Shown one piece after another: positions 1 through 10,263 of a stretch of 64,000 nt of DNA (the stretch's first letter is position 1; each line of letters opens with the position of its first letter). Made by a program: the position numbers and the translations under genes. The DNA is taken from positions 78,661,641-78,725,640 of the forward strand of contig OX375872.1 of the NCBI GenBank assembly GCA_947359465.1, given 5' to 3'. Source of the DNA: Metellina segmentata (Eukaryota > Arthropoda > Arachnida > Araneae > Tetragnathidae). The notes under the pieces are model-generated. The model had not been told where the DNA came from. It saw only the letters and a list, made by a program, of their open reading frames with translations, and made no database searches.

Positions 1-418
1 GGAGAAGATGGATCCCATTCATTTATTCATCGCCTGATTGGTCCGCGCTTCATAGTACTCTCTAAGTCTAAAACAACATAATTTAAAATGCTACTTTATA
101 CATTCTTCAGCTGTCTGGCTCATCTGTCAGGGAAAATGTAGCCATCTATAGGCCTGAAGAAGGAGAAGACTGAATTGTTAAGAGTAAAATATGCAAATTT
201 TAAATACTTTATAAAAAATTAGGTGATGATTTTAGCAGCAATAATTCAAGTAGATAACACTTTTCTGATTGCCATCTTGTGAAAAAAGGTTTTCGTCAAA
301 TATATTGATTCAATATAAGCAAAAGGCTTTTCAAAATAAATTCCTTTCAATAAATTCAAATAAATTCAATAAATAAATTCAAATAAATTTCAAAAGGCAA
401 TTCTAAAAATAAGTAGAT
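1..418. other. AT-rich flank, possible 3' UTR of the minus-strand candidate gene
   Basis: No coding signal is seen. On the minus strand an AATAAA lies at 22-27, about 390 bp past the candidate stop codon at 419-421, so this may be 3' UTR. Between about 345 and 392 there is a short A/T minisatellite built from AATAAATTCA-like units. Confidence 0.3.
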
Positions 419-570
419 TTATGTATCGAAAATTATTTCTAAGAAACTTCCATGATCTATACTTTTATGTGACATATCCAAATCAATATGGTAGGCATTT
501 CTCACATTACTTCTATCATTTTCTGGACCTAGGTCTCCATGTACACATAGCATAGTTTGACCGTTTAATT
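419..570 (-). CDS. candidate terminal exon of an unrecognised protein
   Basis: Reading the minus strand, an open frame of 49 codons ends in TAA at 419-421. It starts two bases into a codon after a possible acceptor (GTGGTAG, just above 570). The translation is protein-like: it begins with LNGQTMLCVHGDLGPENDRS, continues with an NAYHIDLDM segment and ends EIIFDT. I do not recognise the family. An in-frame stop six codons upstream of the chosen start limits how far the exon can extend. The acceptor has a weak pyrimidine tract, which is the main doubt. The required incoming phase is 1, whereas the next visible exon upstream (3803-3906) leaves in phase 0, so at least one exon between them would be missing from this annotation. 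It could also be the end of an unrelated decayed retrogene. Confidence 0.4.
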
Positions 571-837
571 CTACCACGATCAGCAATGCTTACAAGTCCT
601 ACAGAAAACTAATTCCATAGCCGTGTTATGCTAGACAAACTGTATATTACTATGGTCTGCAAGGTCGGGTTTGTGAACCACTTTGCGTTACTCTTGTGCC
701 CTACAGGGCGTGGGTTTAAGTTACACCTAACATGCATACTACACTCTAGACATAACGCGGCCTTCACGGGAACATCTCTTTTAGGTGACTTCACGGACCA
801 GAGATGTTTTAGTGATCTTTCGTTTTCACTTGAGTAA
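571..837. other. non-coding stretch, nothing recognised
   Basis: A minus-strand frame of about 90 codons is open across here and into the SINE that follows. It has no splice signals or recognisable domain and overlaps repeat sequence, so I treat it as chance. Confidence 0.3.
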
Positions 838-992
838 TGGTAATTGGTAATTTTAATTAACGTCGTACTAGAGAAACACAACAGGCTATTGACGAGGATC
901 CGGGATCAATCCACTAAGGGAAAGATTCGAGGACAACACCACGTAATTTTTGAGCCACGGCCAGAGGACGAATGTTTTCACTTGGGATTTAT
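838..992 (-). repeat. SINE-A fragment (tail at left)
   Basis: The segment starts with an ATTACC-rich tail (TAATTGGTAATTTTAATTAA) and continues through the conserved GTACTAGAGAAACACAAC and CCGGGATCAATCC blocks shared with copies near 47.5, 48.4 and 55.2 kb. The element therefore reads on the minus strand. Similarity fades to the right, toward the tRNA-like block at 1243-1318, which may or may not belong to the same insertion. Confidence 0.7.
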
Positions 993-1242
993 TGCCTTCA
1001 ATAAACACGGGGTCGCGCCACCAGAATTAACGGACGATTTTTTTCTGCTTTCATCCCACTACTCTGTTTCCCAAGCCCTCTTTTCCCCCTTTCACGATAT
1101 TTTTACTTGGTGTTGTCTTACGTTTGGTATAACTTGGTCTAATATGGTCCTTGCACCATAAATCGCCAATACAACCAACTAGAGGCAACCTGTTTACAGA
1201 GAGGCCACACATCCATTTCAGATGTACAAACATCCATGCCTT

Positions 1243-1318
1243 ATACCGAATTCAAACCAGAAACCTTTCGATCAAGAAGCCAGCACTCTGACAACTAGAT
1301 CGATAGATCTGCACGATA
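1243..1318 (-). repeat. tRNA-like block (SINE head or tRNA relic)
   Basis: Read on the minus strand this has the spacing of a tRNA: an A-box-like CGATCTAGTTGTCAGAG, an anticodon-arm-like section, and a B-box-like GGTTTGAATTC. The stems are imperfect, so a working tRNA is unlikely. It most resembles the 5' head of a tRNA-derived SINE. Confidence 0.5.
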
Positions 1319-1331
1319 TACAAGTTTTTAT

Positions 1332-1835
1332 GGTTGGTCGGGTTTTATGGTGCAAGGACAATATTTGGCCAAACTGACGCCAGTCACAAGACAGACGACA
1401 TCAAGTAATGAACATACACACATGGAAAGTCTTACTAACACAGAAGAGAGAGAAAAAACCAAAACAGTGCGTGTGTTTCATTGTTTATCTGTAAATTTAC
1501 CGACTAATTTGCTGGTTAACTTTTGCTGCAAGGGGTCATACTTGGCCATGTTGCGACAAACAAAAGACTGACAACGTCAAGTAATGGACATACACACATG
1601 GTAAGTCTTTCTAGCACAGAAGAGAGAAATACACCCAACAGTGCGTATGTTTCATTGTTTATCTGTAAGTTTACTGACTAACTTGCTGGTTGATTATTGC
1701 TTCAAGGGTCATATTTGTCCATGTTGCTCCAAACACTAGAAAGATAACGTCAAGTAACGGACATATACACAAGGAAAGGCCTACTTATACAGAAGAGAGA
1801 ATGTACCCAGGGAGGAATAGAACATGCGAAACAAC
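1332..1835 (-). repeat. SINE-B, three copies in tandem
   Basis: Three diverged SINE-B units follow each other at about 1332, 1515 and 1695. Each carries the block CAAGGRYAATATTTGGCCA-like, then GACAACGTCAAGTAATGGACA-like and CACAGAAGAGAGA. The spacer with TTTCATTGTTTATCTGTAA occurs twice, so the array grew by tandem duplication with a unit of roughly 178 bp, not by three insertions. The last unit retains part of the GGAGGAATAGAAC block that corresponds to the tRNA B box on the minus strand. Confidence 0.75.
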
Positions 1836-1916
1836 TCTCAACTGACTAATTAGAAAACATTTAAATTGTCTTATGAAATAAACTATCTTTTGTCTGTCAA
1901 ATTATTTTTCAACTAA

Positions 1917-2262
1917 ACTCGCTAACGGTATTCTAGAAGCACCGTCTTCTTGAGAATTTCCAGATTATTCGGTAGATCTGTCCGTCTCTAGTCTTGGTAT
2001 TTAAATATCTAAATAGCTACTTAACACCTCGATGTGGTTTTGAGGGACACATCTCGTCCATTCAAATCTAGCCAGTTTTGCTAATGACCTGTCTAGAAGC
2101 ACCGTCATCTGGGGAATTTTAAGATTTTTCTTTTGGTGGGTCTCACCATCTTTGAATTCTAGTTATTTAAAAATATAAATAGCCATTTAACCCTACAAAT
2201 AGTTTCTACGAGATATCTCACCAGTCAAAATCTGACTAGTTTTGCTAATGACGAAATATATC
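1917..2262. repeat. imperfect tandem duplication, ~165-bp unit
   Basis: The block starting GCTAACGGTATTCTAGAAGC (about 1920) recurs at about 2084 as GCTAATGACCTGTCTAGAAG and stays alignable through the ATTTAAAWATMTAAATAGC section to the TTAA site of a MITE end in both copies. The duplicated unit therefore includes flanking DNA plus the start of a TTAA-MITE; the left MITE start (2021-2089) is cut off while the right one continues as a full copy. Confidence 0.65.
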
Positions 2263-2409
2263 GTCACCAAGATATTGCCAATTTTCTTATTATGACGTGA
2301 TCAAGATCCGCTGAGCTTTCTTCTAATGATGAGATATCTCGCCCATCAAGATCTGACCAGTTTTGCAAGTGACAAGATACCTCAACGAGACAACCATCAG
2401 GGAGGTAAA
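2187..2409. mobile_element. TTAA-MITE copy
   Basis: The left end TTAACCCTAC and right end CAGGGAGGTAAA are degenerate versions of the family ends. Inside are the alternating CATCAAGATCTGACCAGTTTTG blocks and degenerate GACGAGATATCTCGTC palindromes (for example GATGAGATATCTCGCC near 2329). Confidence 0.75.
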
Positions 2410-3181
2410 GCAATCTATTGAGTAGTTCGGTAGCTGAATCTTCTACGGGAACCTTAATTCGAATTCTTGCCAAGGTGCCTCAATAAGTAATGGTGGTATG
2501 AAGAAGAGGAATCCTATCTTCTTCCGCATCGAAAAACACGATCGGGAAAGTGTGCAAGGTACCGAAAATGCTTAAATAACTGCCATATCAAAGGTAATCC
2601 TTTTCCAGCTGAACAGTTAAGGGGATCAAACTATGCAAAAGGAGTGGTAGAAGATATTTACGCTTAAATTATAAAGTTGTTGATATAGAATCGCATTAGT
2701 TAAATTTTGGGAACGTACTGGTGTAGCATAGTTTCCGAATGACCTAACAAAGAAGGTTATTGCGACTTCATTCTACTCAGAAACTTTGTTTCTTTTCGCA
2801 TATCGATTTTTTGTTTTTGAAACGGGAACGGACTCCTAATTGCATCCATTTCAAATTTATTTAAATTGCGTAATTCAATTATCACCTTAACTCCGATTAT
2901 TATTCCTCAAGTATCTTCCTTTATCCAAGCGCTTCTTGTATTTAAGTCAGAGCAATTGAATTCGAAGTTAATTTGATTAACTATGAGTTCTTTGTCTAAT
3001 TAAGTATGATGTGGGTGTTCATAAGTTTTTGTCAGGTGGTTCATAATAGATAACCTCGCACCGGTTAGCTGGAGATCGTGAATAAAATTTTTTTATATAT
3101 ATCAGTGCCTGGAAGAGAATTTGTAAATGCCGGTCTTGGATCCAAAAAAGAGCTATTTTTCTTTTATATAAAGCTTCTATG
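2410..3181. other. AT-rich unique stretch
   Basis: No gene, repeat family or plausible exon was found on either strand. If the minus-strand candidate gene is real this is intron, and it is one place where the missing exon between 3803 and 570 could lie. Confidence 0.3.
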
Positions 3182-3480
3182 CTATTTTATGTGGTCTAAA
3201 AGTTCCTATAGACAGCATTAAGATTTAAAGGTCTAAAAGTTCAGGTAGACAGCATATTCTCGGTTTGGTTTGTGATTTTAGTATAATTTTTTGCTACATG
3301 AAGGCATATTCTATTGTCAAAGGATGATTAGAAACTGTAGTTAATGCTATTTAGGCATTTCAGGTCTAAAAGACCAGGTATGCGCTATATTCCAGGCTTG
3401 GTTTATCGTTCTAGAATCATTATTTGCGACATGAAGGCAAATTCTAGGGTCAGAGGATGATTACAAACAGCAGGTCATGA
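3182..3480. repeat. degenerate tandem duplication, ~133-bp unit
   Basis: The block from AGGTCTAAAAGTTCAGGTAG (about 3218) recurs from CAGGTCTAAAAGACCAGGTA (about 3360). Matched sections are GGTTTGGTTT/GGCTTGGTTT, CTACATGAAGGCA/CGACATGAAGGCA and AAAGGATGATTA/AGAGGATGATTA. A third partial start is visible at about 3195. Confidence 0.6.
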
Positions 3481-3802
3481 ACTTGAACTATAGAGTAAGA
3501 TTACCGAATGCCATATAGATATAGGACAATTTATAGCATTAAACTACAATGAATTACAGTTCTTTCACACCTTCAATTCTGAAAACAAATACGTGTTAAG
3601 AAAAGACACTACATATCTGTTTAGAGCTGTCAATTGTATTAGAGAGAGTTATACATTTAGCTCACAATTTACTTATTTAAACAAATTAAAAACTTGTATA
3701 ACGTACTTAAGCTTAATACATAATTTTAAATATCGATTTATGGTAAGTTATTAAGGTGAATACTAGGGTTTTTAAAGCTATTTTAAAATCCATTCAACTT
3801 AC

Positions 3803-3906
3803 CTCTGTTAGATATATTCTTTGTTTGCTCACTTCAGCTGTAGTTTTTAAAGCTTGAAGAATATAAACCTTGAGTAGTCTCTCTAAACCCACCAAAGAGG
3901 AAATAG
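3803..3906 (-). CDS. candidate internal exon (34 codons) of an unrecognised protein
   Basis: On the minus strand an acceptor (TATTTTGACAG) precedes and a strong donor (AG|GTAAGTTG) follows a 104-bp open frame: two bases, then 34 codons. Motifs are LVGLERLLKVYILQALK (amphipathic-looking) and SKQRIYLTE. The incoming phase needs one base from the previous exon; the exon at 7645-7777 leaves exactly one (G), giving GCT (Ala) at the junction. The match of phases across 3.7 kb is the best support that both are real. A faint resemblance of the RIYLTE end to the N-terminal domain of calcium-activated chloride channel regulators was considered but is too weak to name. Confidence 0.45.
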
Positions 3907-4339
3907 CTGTCAAAATATATGATTTATTTTATTATTCTTTAAGTTAAAGTACAGAATTTACTACGATGCATACTGGAGAGTGCATAATTTCAAAATTAAT
4001 ATATCAGCTCAAAATATTTCAGCAATCGAAAACCATCTTCACATACGTACAAAATATATTCTAAGTTCTCAAGCAAAATGACTAAAGCAAATATAAATTT
4101 TTAAAATTACAAAAATAAACTTCGATACGATTGATTTCACCAAACTGATTAATTTATAAGACATCTAATATTTCACCCTTTTTTTAACAAACGTTCTCAG
4201 CTACATAAACACTTTTTCAGTTTTGTTTGCTACCCTTGCCGCACAGGTAGTCGATAGATACATAAAATTGACATAAAAGTGACAGAACCATAAGTGCACC
4301 ACTAGAGGCACCAAAAGCACGATAGGTCTTCAAATATGT
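3907..4339. other. AT-rich stretch, possible intron
   Basis: Nothing recognised. It lies between the two candidate minus-strand exons. Confidence 0.3.
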
Positions 4340-4392
4340 ACTAAGATAACATGCTAAGATACTAAGATAACATGCTAAGATACTAAGATAAA
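4340..4392. repeat. minisatellite, ~24-bp unit
   Basis: ACTAAGATAACATGCTAAGAT is repeated about two and a half times, ending in ACTAAGATAAAAT. Confidence 0.8.
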
Positions 4393-4442
4393 ATCACGTC
4401 GAATTGAGCCAAAAATGTAATTATAAGAGCTAGTATAAAAAG

Positions 4443-4514
4443 AAACTGTGTTTCTTTTAATATAAATTATAGTCTATATCCAGTACCTTTATGCTTATAG
4501 TTGTAAGAAATTCC

Positions 4515-4556
<42 letters not shown>

Positions 4557-4628
4557 GGAATTTCTTACAACTATAAGCATAAAGGTACTGGATATAGACT
4601 ATAATTTATATTAAAAGAAACACAGTTT
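4443..4628. repeat. perfect 186-bp palindrome centred on a (TA)n tract
   Basis: The two arms, 4443-4535 and 4536-4628, are exact reverse complements with no spacer. The outer 75 bases of each arm are unique sequence (starting AAACTGTGTTTC at left and ending GAAACACAGTTT at right); the centre is alternating TA. The symmetry breaks at 4442/4629. Such a structure can extrude as a cruciform. It may be biological (hairpin repair product or foldback) or a sequencing or assembly artefact. Confidence 0.95.
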
Positions 4629-4912
4629 TTTTTAATATATATAATAGAATGGTTATGGTGAATAAATAACAAATAGCAAGAACTACATATAAAACGATTT
4701 GAGTTAAAACTATTCAAACAAAAGTGCAAATCGTTTCCTTTCTAATAAGAAATAATAAAACCGCACTGATAAGACAGTTGGAACTGAAATTCCAGAGAGG
4801 TTGGAGGGCTTTCAGCACGTTTTAAATAATAATTTAAATAGTTTTTCAATCAAAAAGGCAGTAAACTGGATAAAAAAAAATATGAACATCCTAATCCTGA
4901 ATAAAGAAAGGT
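4629..4912. other. AT-rich stretch
   Basis: No feature recognised apart from short A and T runs. Confidence 0.3.
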
Positions 4913-4914
4913 AT

Positions 4915-5793
4915 GAATTTCTACTATTATAAAAGGAAGTGTTTGTGTGTGTGTCTGTCGTCTCTGCAGTATACTAACGAATCTATGGTACTTACAATAA
5001 TGAGATTTGGCACACAGGTAGTCCGAATTATTTGCGATTTTTCTATCGCGCCCGAACTTTAAAATTCAACCTAGAACATTTATTGGAAATTTAAATATTA
5101 TTGTTTAACTTTGAGATTCTAAATTTATTTTTTCCTAAATTTTTTTATTTAGCGGAACAAATAATGTTTTAACTTGAGTTATATAGTTCTTTTTTCTATC
5201 TCCAAGATCGTTTACGATAGAGTAAAAATTTCAACTGATTTGAATTCTGCCGAAAATTTTACATGAGATCGATACCGAAAGATATAATTTTTTTTAAATA
5301 ATTAATTTTTAAGTTGTAACTTTTTTTTTTCCATACGAATTTGACCTTCGCTATCGTGAGATCACAGATTCCATTTCCTTTTTTTCAAATTGTAACTTTT
5401 TTATTTTTGCTGTATGAATATGGGCGCATTAGACAATGAAGTCACGACTTTTACGTTCTTTAGTGCCTTTTTCTATCTCAGCAGTCGTTAAAGATAGAAA
5501 GAAAATTTCAACGGATTTGAAATCTGCGGAAAATTTTAAAATAGATCGATACCTAATGCATTTGATTTTCTTTTAAAAAATAACTTTTCAATTCAATATC
5601 TTTGATTCTTTCGTTAGCGTGCAGTGGCGATTGGATCTCCGTTACCCGTGGTGTTAGTATGCGAAGCAAACCAAATCGGAATTCGTAGCAATCACCGGAG
5701 GTTAGCGAGCAGTGGTCCCACCTGACCCCACTACAATAACTGTCACGGACAACACGTGCTGGCCACGCAGGATGGTTAGTAAGTACCAAATTT
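4915..5793 (+). repeat. Helitron-like non-autonomous repeat (tentative)
   Basis: The start TCTACTATTATAAAAGGAAG followed by TGTTTGTGTGTGTGTCTGTC resembles the 5' end of dispersed arthropod repeats that I associate with Helitrons. An internal block recurs once: TTCTATCTC..GATAGAGTAAAAATTTCAAC..GAAAATTTTACATGAGATCGAT near 5190-5275 and again near 5470-5550 with AAAATAGATCGATACCT. The right part (5620-5790) is GC-richer with a GCGTGCAGTGG / GCGAGCAGTGG echo. No rolling-circle transposase or clear 3' hairpin plus CTRR end was identified, so the class is a guess. Confidence 0.35.
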
Positions 5794-6351
5794 CCCTACA
5801 ATAATGGACCGGACAGCAAGATGTGATGATATAAGGAAATAATACATGTTTTAATACGGGGATGGTTCCCCACTTGTTTTAGTTACACTAGCAACCCTTC
5901 TGGGCATACTTTCAACAAGGTTTCGATACACAGCTATGGGCATTTGTGCCCATTCCTGCTGCAAGAATGTAGCCAGCTCAGCTATAGATTTCGGACGTGG
6001 TTCCCTGGTCTATTACCGTCGCTCGATATCGTCCTACAAATATTCTATGAGGTTTATGTCGTGACTCTGAGCAAACCAGAAAAGACGTCTTACATTCATA
6101 TCTTGATACCACTGCTTGACAGAGGCTGCAACATGACATGTAGCGTTGTCATCCTGGAAGTAACATTCGTCCATTCCATACAATTGTCAGAGAGTAGGAA
6201 GAACCTGATTGTTCAAAATGTTCACATAGGCATCGGCGTTCAATTTACTATGAACAACATGCAAAGGTCCTAGGCCATACCACGAAAAACACCCCAAACA
6301 AGTAGTCGGATTTTGTATAAATCCGCTTGCGTCCGGTACATTATTGTAGGG
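5794..6351 (-). mobile_element. Tc1-like element with inverted ends and a broken transposase C-terminus
   Basis: Near-perfect 21-bp inverted ends are present: CCCTACAATAATGGACCGGAC at 5794-5814 and its reverse complement with one mismatch at 6331-6351. Between them, on the minus strand, lies the C-terminal catalytic part of a Tc1-type DDE transposase. FQDDNATCHVAASVKQWYQD carries the second catalytic Asp, and INLIEYL followed by a stop and DDIERR carries the Glu region. The N-terminal helix-turn-helix domain and first Asp are absent, and frameshifts and stops are present. This is an internally deleted, non-autonomous relic. Confidence 0.8.
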
Positions 6352-6663
6352 TAGTGTATATATTAATAAGCTAATCTCGATCGATAAACACGCATTAATA
6401 TTAACTCGATTAAATAATTAATTAAAAAGGTTCGCTTAAAATACTTTGTTTCCATTCCTTAAAAATACTTTTAAAATTTGTTGCGCTGCTCACGATCCTA
6501 ATTTTGCAAAAAATTTTATCAACAAGAAAAACGCTGTCATTTTAACAAAAAATTGAAGTGTCACAAGAAAACTAACATCATACCACTGTCAATAAATTTT
6601 TTCACTTTTAAGGAATAATACCAATTCATCAAATCAATTAAGCACATCCAATTTTTTTGCCTA
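6352..6663. other. AT-rich stretch
   Basis: Nothing recognised. Confidence 0.3.
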
Positions 6664-6880
6664 TCCAAGTGATTTTGACGAGATATGTCGTCCATTACGA
6701 TCTTTTTAATTTTGCTAATGACGAGATATCTGTTCATTAAGGTATTACAAATTTTTGTATCATGACGAGATCAAGATCTGGTCAGTTTTATCTAATAGCG
6801 AGATGTATCGTTCATCAAGTTCTGTTCAGTTTTTCTAATATGACGACATACCTCGTTGAGACAACCATCAGGTGGGTTAA
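6664..6880. mobile_element. TTAA-MITE copy, left end eroded
   Basis: It begins near CCAAGTGATTTTGACGAGAT without the TTAACCCT terminus and ends in CATCAGGTGGGTTAA at 6880. Four palindrome-bearing units can be followed. Confidence 0.7.
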
Positions 6881-6903
6881 AGCATACTAAATATATCTCC
6901 TCC

Positions 6904-7043
6904 TTAACAGAAAACTTACCAGATCTGGATCTCGTCACCATAAAGAAATCGACAGTATCTTGATGTCGATATATCTTGTTATTAGCAAAATTGGTCAGAT
7001 CTTGATGGACGAGGTATCTGGTCAAAACCACTTGGAAGGTTAA
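6904..7043. mobile_element. TTAA-MITE copy, partial
   Basis: A second partial copy follows the first after about 24 bp. It runs from a TTAA at 6904 to CCACTTGGAAGGTTAA at 7043 and carries ATTAGCAAAATTGGTCAGAT and GGACGAGGTATC. Confidence 0.65.
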
Positions 7044-7112
7044 ATCAATACTAAGTACGGTAGAGTATTTATGAAAATAAGTTTTTTCTTGTCCGCACTT
7101 TCGAGACGCTTG

Positions 7113-7196
7113 AAATCTCTTAACTGATTCAGTTTACGCAAAATCTCTTAACTGATTCAGTTTACGCAAAATCTATTAACTGATTCAGTCTGCACG
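7113..7196. repeat. 28-bp minisatellite, three units
   Basis: AAATCTCTTAACTGATTCAG plus TTTACGCA is repeated exactly at 7113 and 7141 and with changes at 7169. Confidence 0.9.
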
Positions 7197-7644
7197 AAAC
7201 AAGGCACCTTTGAATACTGAACTAAGATTTTCTATGGTGTTCGCAAACTTCAAACTCACCCGGGACAAGCAAGAAAGAGCGATGCAGCCGAATGCTCGGT
7301 ATGGCGAGGCGTGGCATAGGAGGGATTGACGTATCTCATTTTTAATATTTTAGTCCTTTTTTACTAATGCTACAAGTCCGATCGATGATTGCATTTCTGG
7401 TGTCAATCGCATTAGCCAATCAGTCACTGGTTATTTAGAAGCATAAATTACGTTTACACTGTTTCAAAATCTCAAATTTAGAATGGTTTTTAATTCTTGG
7501 TAAGATCACTGCTTAGAAGAATTTATTTTGTAGACACGGATTTTGGTACTATTCGCAAAACTGAAAACTGGAAAACTCTTACCAATAGCAGGTCAAGATG
7601 TCGAGTTACTGAGAAGATAAAGTAATACACATGAATAATGTTAC
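7197..7644. other. stretch without recognised features
   Basis: A GC-richer patch (7255-7325) holds no recognisable element. The right end would be intron adjoining the donor of the exon at 7645-7777. Confidence 0.3.
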
Positions 7645-7777
7645 CTGGAAATGTAAGCACAAATGACTTTGAGTAAGAATCGTTGTAGCAGCTTGTCAAA
7701 TCATAAACTAAAGCATTAGGTTCTTCTCTGATGAAATTGTAAAAATTGACATCCACTTCACCTTCTTTGCCATCAGC
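7645..7777 (-). CDS. candidate internal exon (44 codons) of an unrecognised protein
   Basis: On the minus strand, a pyrimidine-rich acceptor (TTTTATTTTTTAG) with an in-frame stop at the boundary leads into 44 open codons and one spare G, then a donor (CCAG|GTAACA). The translation is protein-like: it starts ADGKEGEVDV, then NFYNFIREEP and LTSCYNDSYSKSFVLTFP, with mixed codon use and no low complexity. Exit phase 1 fits the entry phase of 3803-3906. No family is recognised. Because no upstream exon with exit phase 0 was found, the 5' part of the gene is either beyond what I can see or the model is wrong. Confidence 0.5.
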
Positions 7778-9239
7778 CTAAAAAATAAAACACCGATAAG
7801 AGTCGTATTAGAAATTTGAAGCCTACAAAGTGCAAGAAACTATTTTACTCTAAAACGTATTTTTACAGATATTCAAACATTTTCATCTCACAACTTAACA
7901 AGTTTTTACTGATTCTACGATTTTGATGTAAACCTTATTGGAGTGAATATAAACGTGTTGCATTAAAAACATGTTTCATAAAGTTGATTCAATGCCTTTG
8001 TCAAACTGCTTTTCGCGAATTTTACCTGATTGTTTTGGAAAATGGCATTGTTTCAGGTCTATAGGAAATCTAAAAACATTTTGTTTATTTTTTAATCATT
8101 GAAAATAGTTTGGTGTTTTTAATCGAACTATTTTTCGAAGGAATTTCCCTGAAATATGATTTTTACCTTTTTGGGGAAAACCCTTTCCCTGGTACAATTT
8201 CAGGAGTATGAACAAAGTGACTTAGCTTATTCAATGGGACTTTTCTTGTTTCAGTACAAGTGAAAGGGAGACTTCCAATTATTAAATTTCAAAATTTAGT
8301 TGATATAAAGAAAACATAGACAGTCCATCACTTACATTTTCTTACTCGCTTTTGTTTCAGCCTCATTGTTTAGGAGTGATGAAGTAAAAAACTCTGAGTT
8401 TGCCAGAGAAACTAAAAATACCCAATAAAATTAAGTTAGTGAAATTCAACGAGACATTTTGAACTGTCAGAAATTGTATTAAAATTGTTTTCTTGTTTCA
8501 TTTATGCTGCATACTTTCTATAACAAAATAAAGACTCATTTGGCAGAAAAACAGTAAAAAATTTTTGAATTATATTTTAAAGGGTATCGTTTCATAAATG
8601 GGACGCTAAGACAATTATTTGTTGTTATTTCATGTTGTTATGGCTTGTAATGTAAAAATAAGAGCGTACTCCAAGCCCAACAAGACGTTTAATAATTATA
8701 AAGGGACATCACAATAATAGACAAACATAAGAACGATCCGAGCATCGTAGACTCAGAGTCAACTGGCTCAATTACTGCGTATTATAAAAGATTGCATCAA
8801 TCAGTTGTAACTGATAGGAGTATATACTGAAACAGTAATGTAAACACATGACATCATAAATCTAAATGCGGCGAAGAGTAATGTATAAAGATTTCTGATT
8901 TACAGCACTCGTAATATAAAAAGTTAAAGAAAGGATGCAACACATGTGTACCTTTTTTTTATAAAAGTTGTACAAGAAATACACTTTTTAGAACATACTT
9001 CCCTTATATCTTATTTTTAGAACTTATTTTTGTGTTAGTTGGGAGATCAATACATTTTTAAACATAGAATTTTAGAATTTTTCCAGTCATCAAAATCATA
9101 TTTCAAGTTTTTAATGTCTATGCACATAAAACAAATCTAATTAAATCTCTCTTAGTATGCATTCTTGGGAAAAAAAAACCAATGAAAGTAGTTAAAAAAT
9201 GAATTTTAGCTTCATCTCACGTGGTGCAGAAATACCTGA
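7778..9239. other. AT-rich stretch with possible minor exons
   Basis: On the minus strand 8336-8411 is open between a TATTTTTAG acceptor and a GTAAGT donor. Its phases do not join to 7645-7777, so it is not called. The remainder shows nothing. Confidence 0.3.
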
Positions 9240-9551
9240 AAATAACATATGACAAGATATTATTTTTTCTTCTTCACAAACATCAGTCTATCAAGATCCT
9301 ATTTCTGCTGTTCTCGAGATCAGAAACAAATTCTGTTCGATAGGGAAAGGAATTCTTTGAAGTCTACTAGTGTTTTTCTATCAATACAAGAGATCGTTAT
9401 GATAGCCTGTAGAATTTACCATCACCACCAATTGTATTTTAAAGCTTTACATAAATCATTAGAAACTAACTATAGAAATAGATTTTTGTTTCATTTCATT
9501 CGATACAGAAATAAACACGAAGACAATGTGAGAGAGTCTATCGAGGTCAGC
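9240..9551 (+). repeat. diverged outlying monomers of the 237-bp satellite
   Basis: Blocks such as TGTAGAATTTACCATCACCA, GAAACAAATTCTGTTCGATAGG and GAGAGTCTATCGAGGTCA match the main array at 10381-12330 but are clearly older and interrupted by indels. Confidence 0.65.
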
Positions 9552-9919
9552 TAACGGGTGGCCCAAAAGTCACTAGACCATTTTAAAATACAACTTTTAC
9601 TATTATTTAAAAAACAAGTCAGATTATTTATATATAATCATTGGGAAATAGTTGTGGAGAAATTCACAACAGAGCAAGGATTAAAAATAATTCAATTTTA
9701 TCTACAAAATCAACGGTCAATTTTTTAACCCAAAGAGCTTACATTATTTTGGGGTCAGACAATCACCATCTCAACAAACGACAAACAATTACAAAACTAT
9801 TTAAAAATAATTTGTAAGAAGTATATATTTATTGTTTATAAAAGATTAAATGTGAGTTTTTAATATATAAAAGATTTATTTTATTTTTAGATTGTCTATG
9901 ACTTTTGGGCCACACTGTA
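9552..9919. mobile_element. Tc1/mariner-type MITE inserted in the satellite
   Basis: It is flanked by TA on both sides. The left end GGGTGGCCCAAAAGTCACTAGAC and right end GTCTATGACTTTTGGGCCACACTG are inverted repeats that differ at a few positions. The 368-bp interior is AT-rich and non-coding. Confidence 0.8.
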
Positions 9920-10263
9920 TTTGTTGTTTGCAGTTAAGGAACGAACTTTATTTGAAGGGGAAAGGAAATAAAAAATTGAGTTCTTTATATATAAAGTATA
10001 TAAAACACACAACATTTTTTTTTCACTTTTATTGTAAGAGGTATCGTTAACTCAAAGTAAGTAGTTTATCATCCTAACCTTTGGGAATAGTTATAGAAAT
10101 GGATTTAAGCTTTATTTCATGTGACACGGAAACATACACGAAGAACATACGAGAAACGAAAAAGTCTCCCGATGTCATCTATTTGCTGTACGCTAATTTA
10201 GAAACGCATTCCATTGGATGGGGAAAGTAAAAATTAAATTCTTTAGTCTATATAGCAGTGACA
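9920..10263 (+). repeat. diverged satellite monomers
   Basis: TTTGTTGTTTGCAGTTAAGG and later ACTGTACG-like and CATTCCATTGGATGGGGAAAG-like blocks align with the satellite monomer. These units are older than the core array. Confidence 0.6.

Noticed and set aside
1243..1318. Possible functional tRNA gene
   Set aside because: Stems are imperfect, the B box is altered and it lies near a SINE-A fragment, so a SINE head is more likely.
3490..3750. Plus-strand stop-to-stop frame of about 90 codons
   Set aside because: No early ATG or splice signals; frames of this length are expected several times by chance at this base composition.
8336..8411. Minus-strand exon candidate between a TATTTTTAG acceptor and GTAAGT donors
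   Set aside because: Neither donor choice joins to the exon at 7645-7777 in phase, and no intermediate exon was found.
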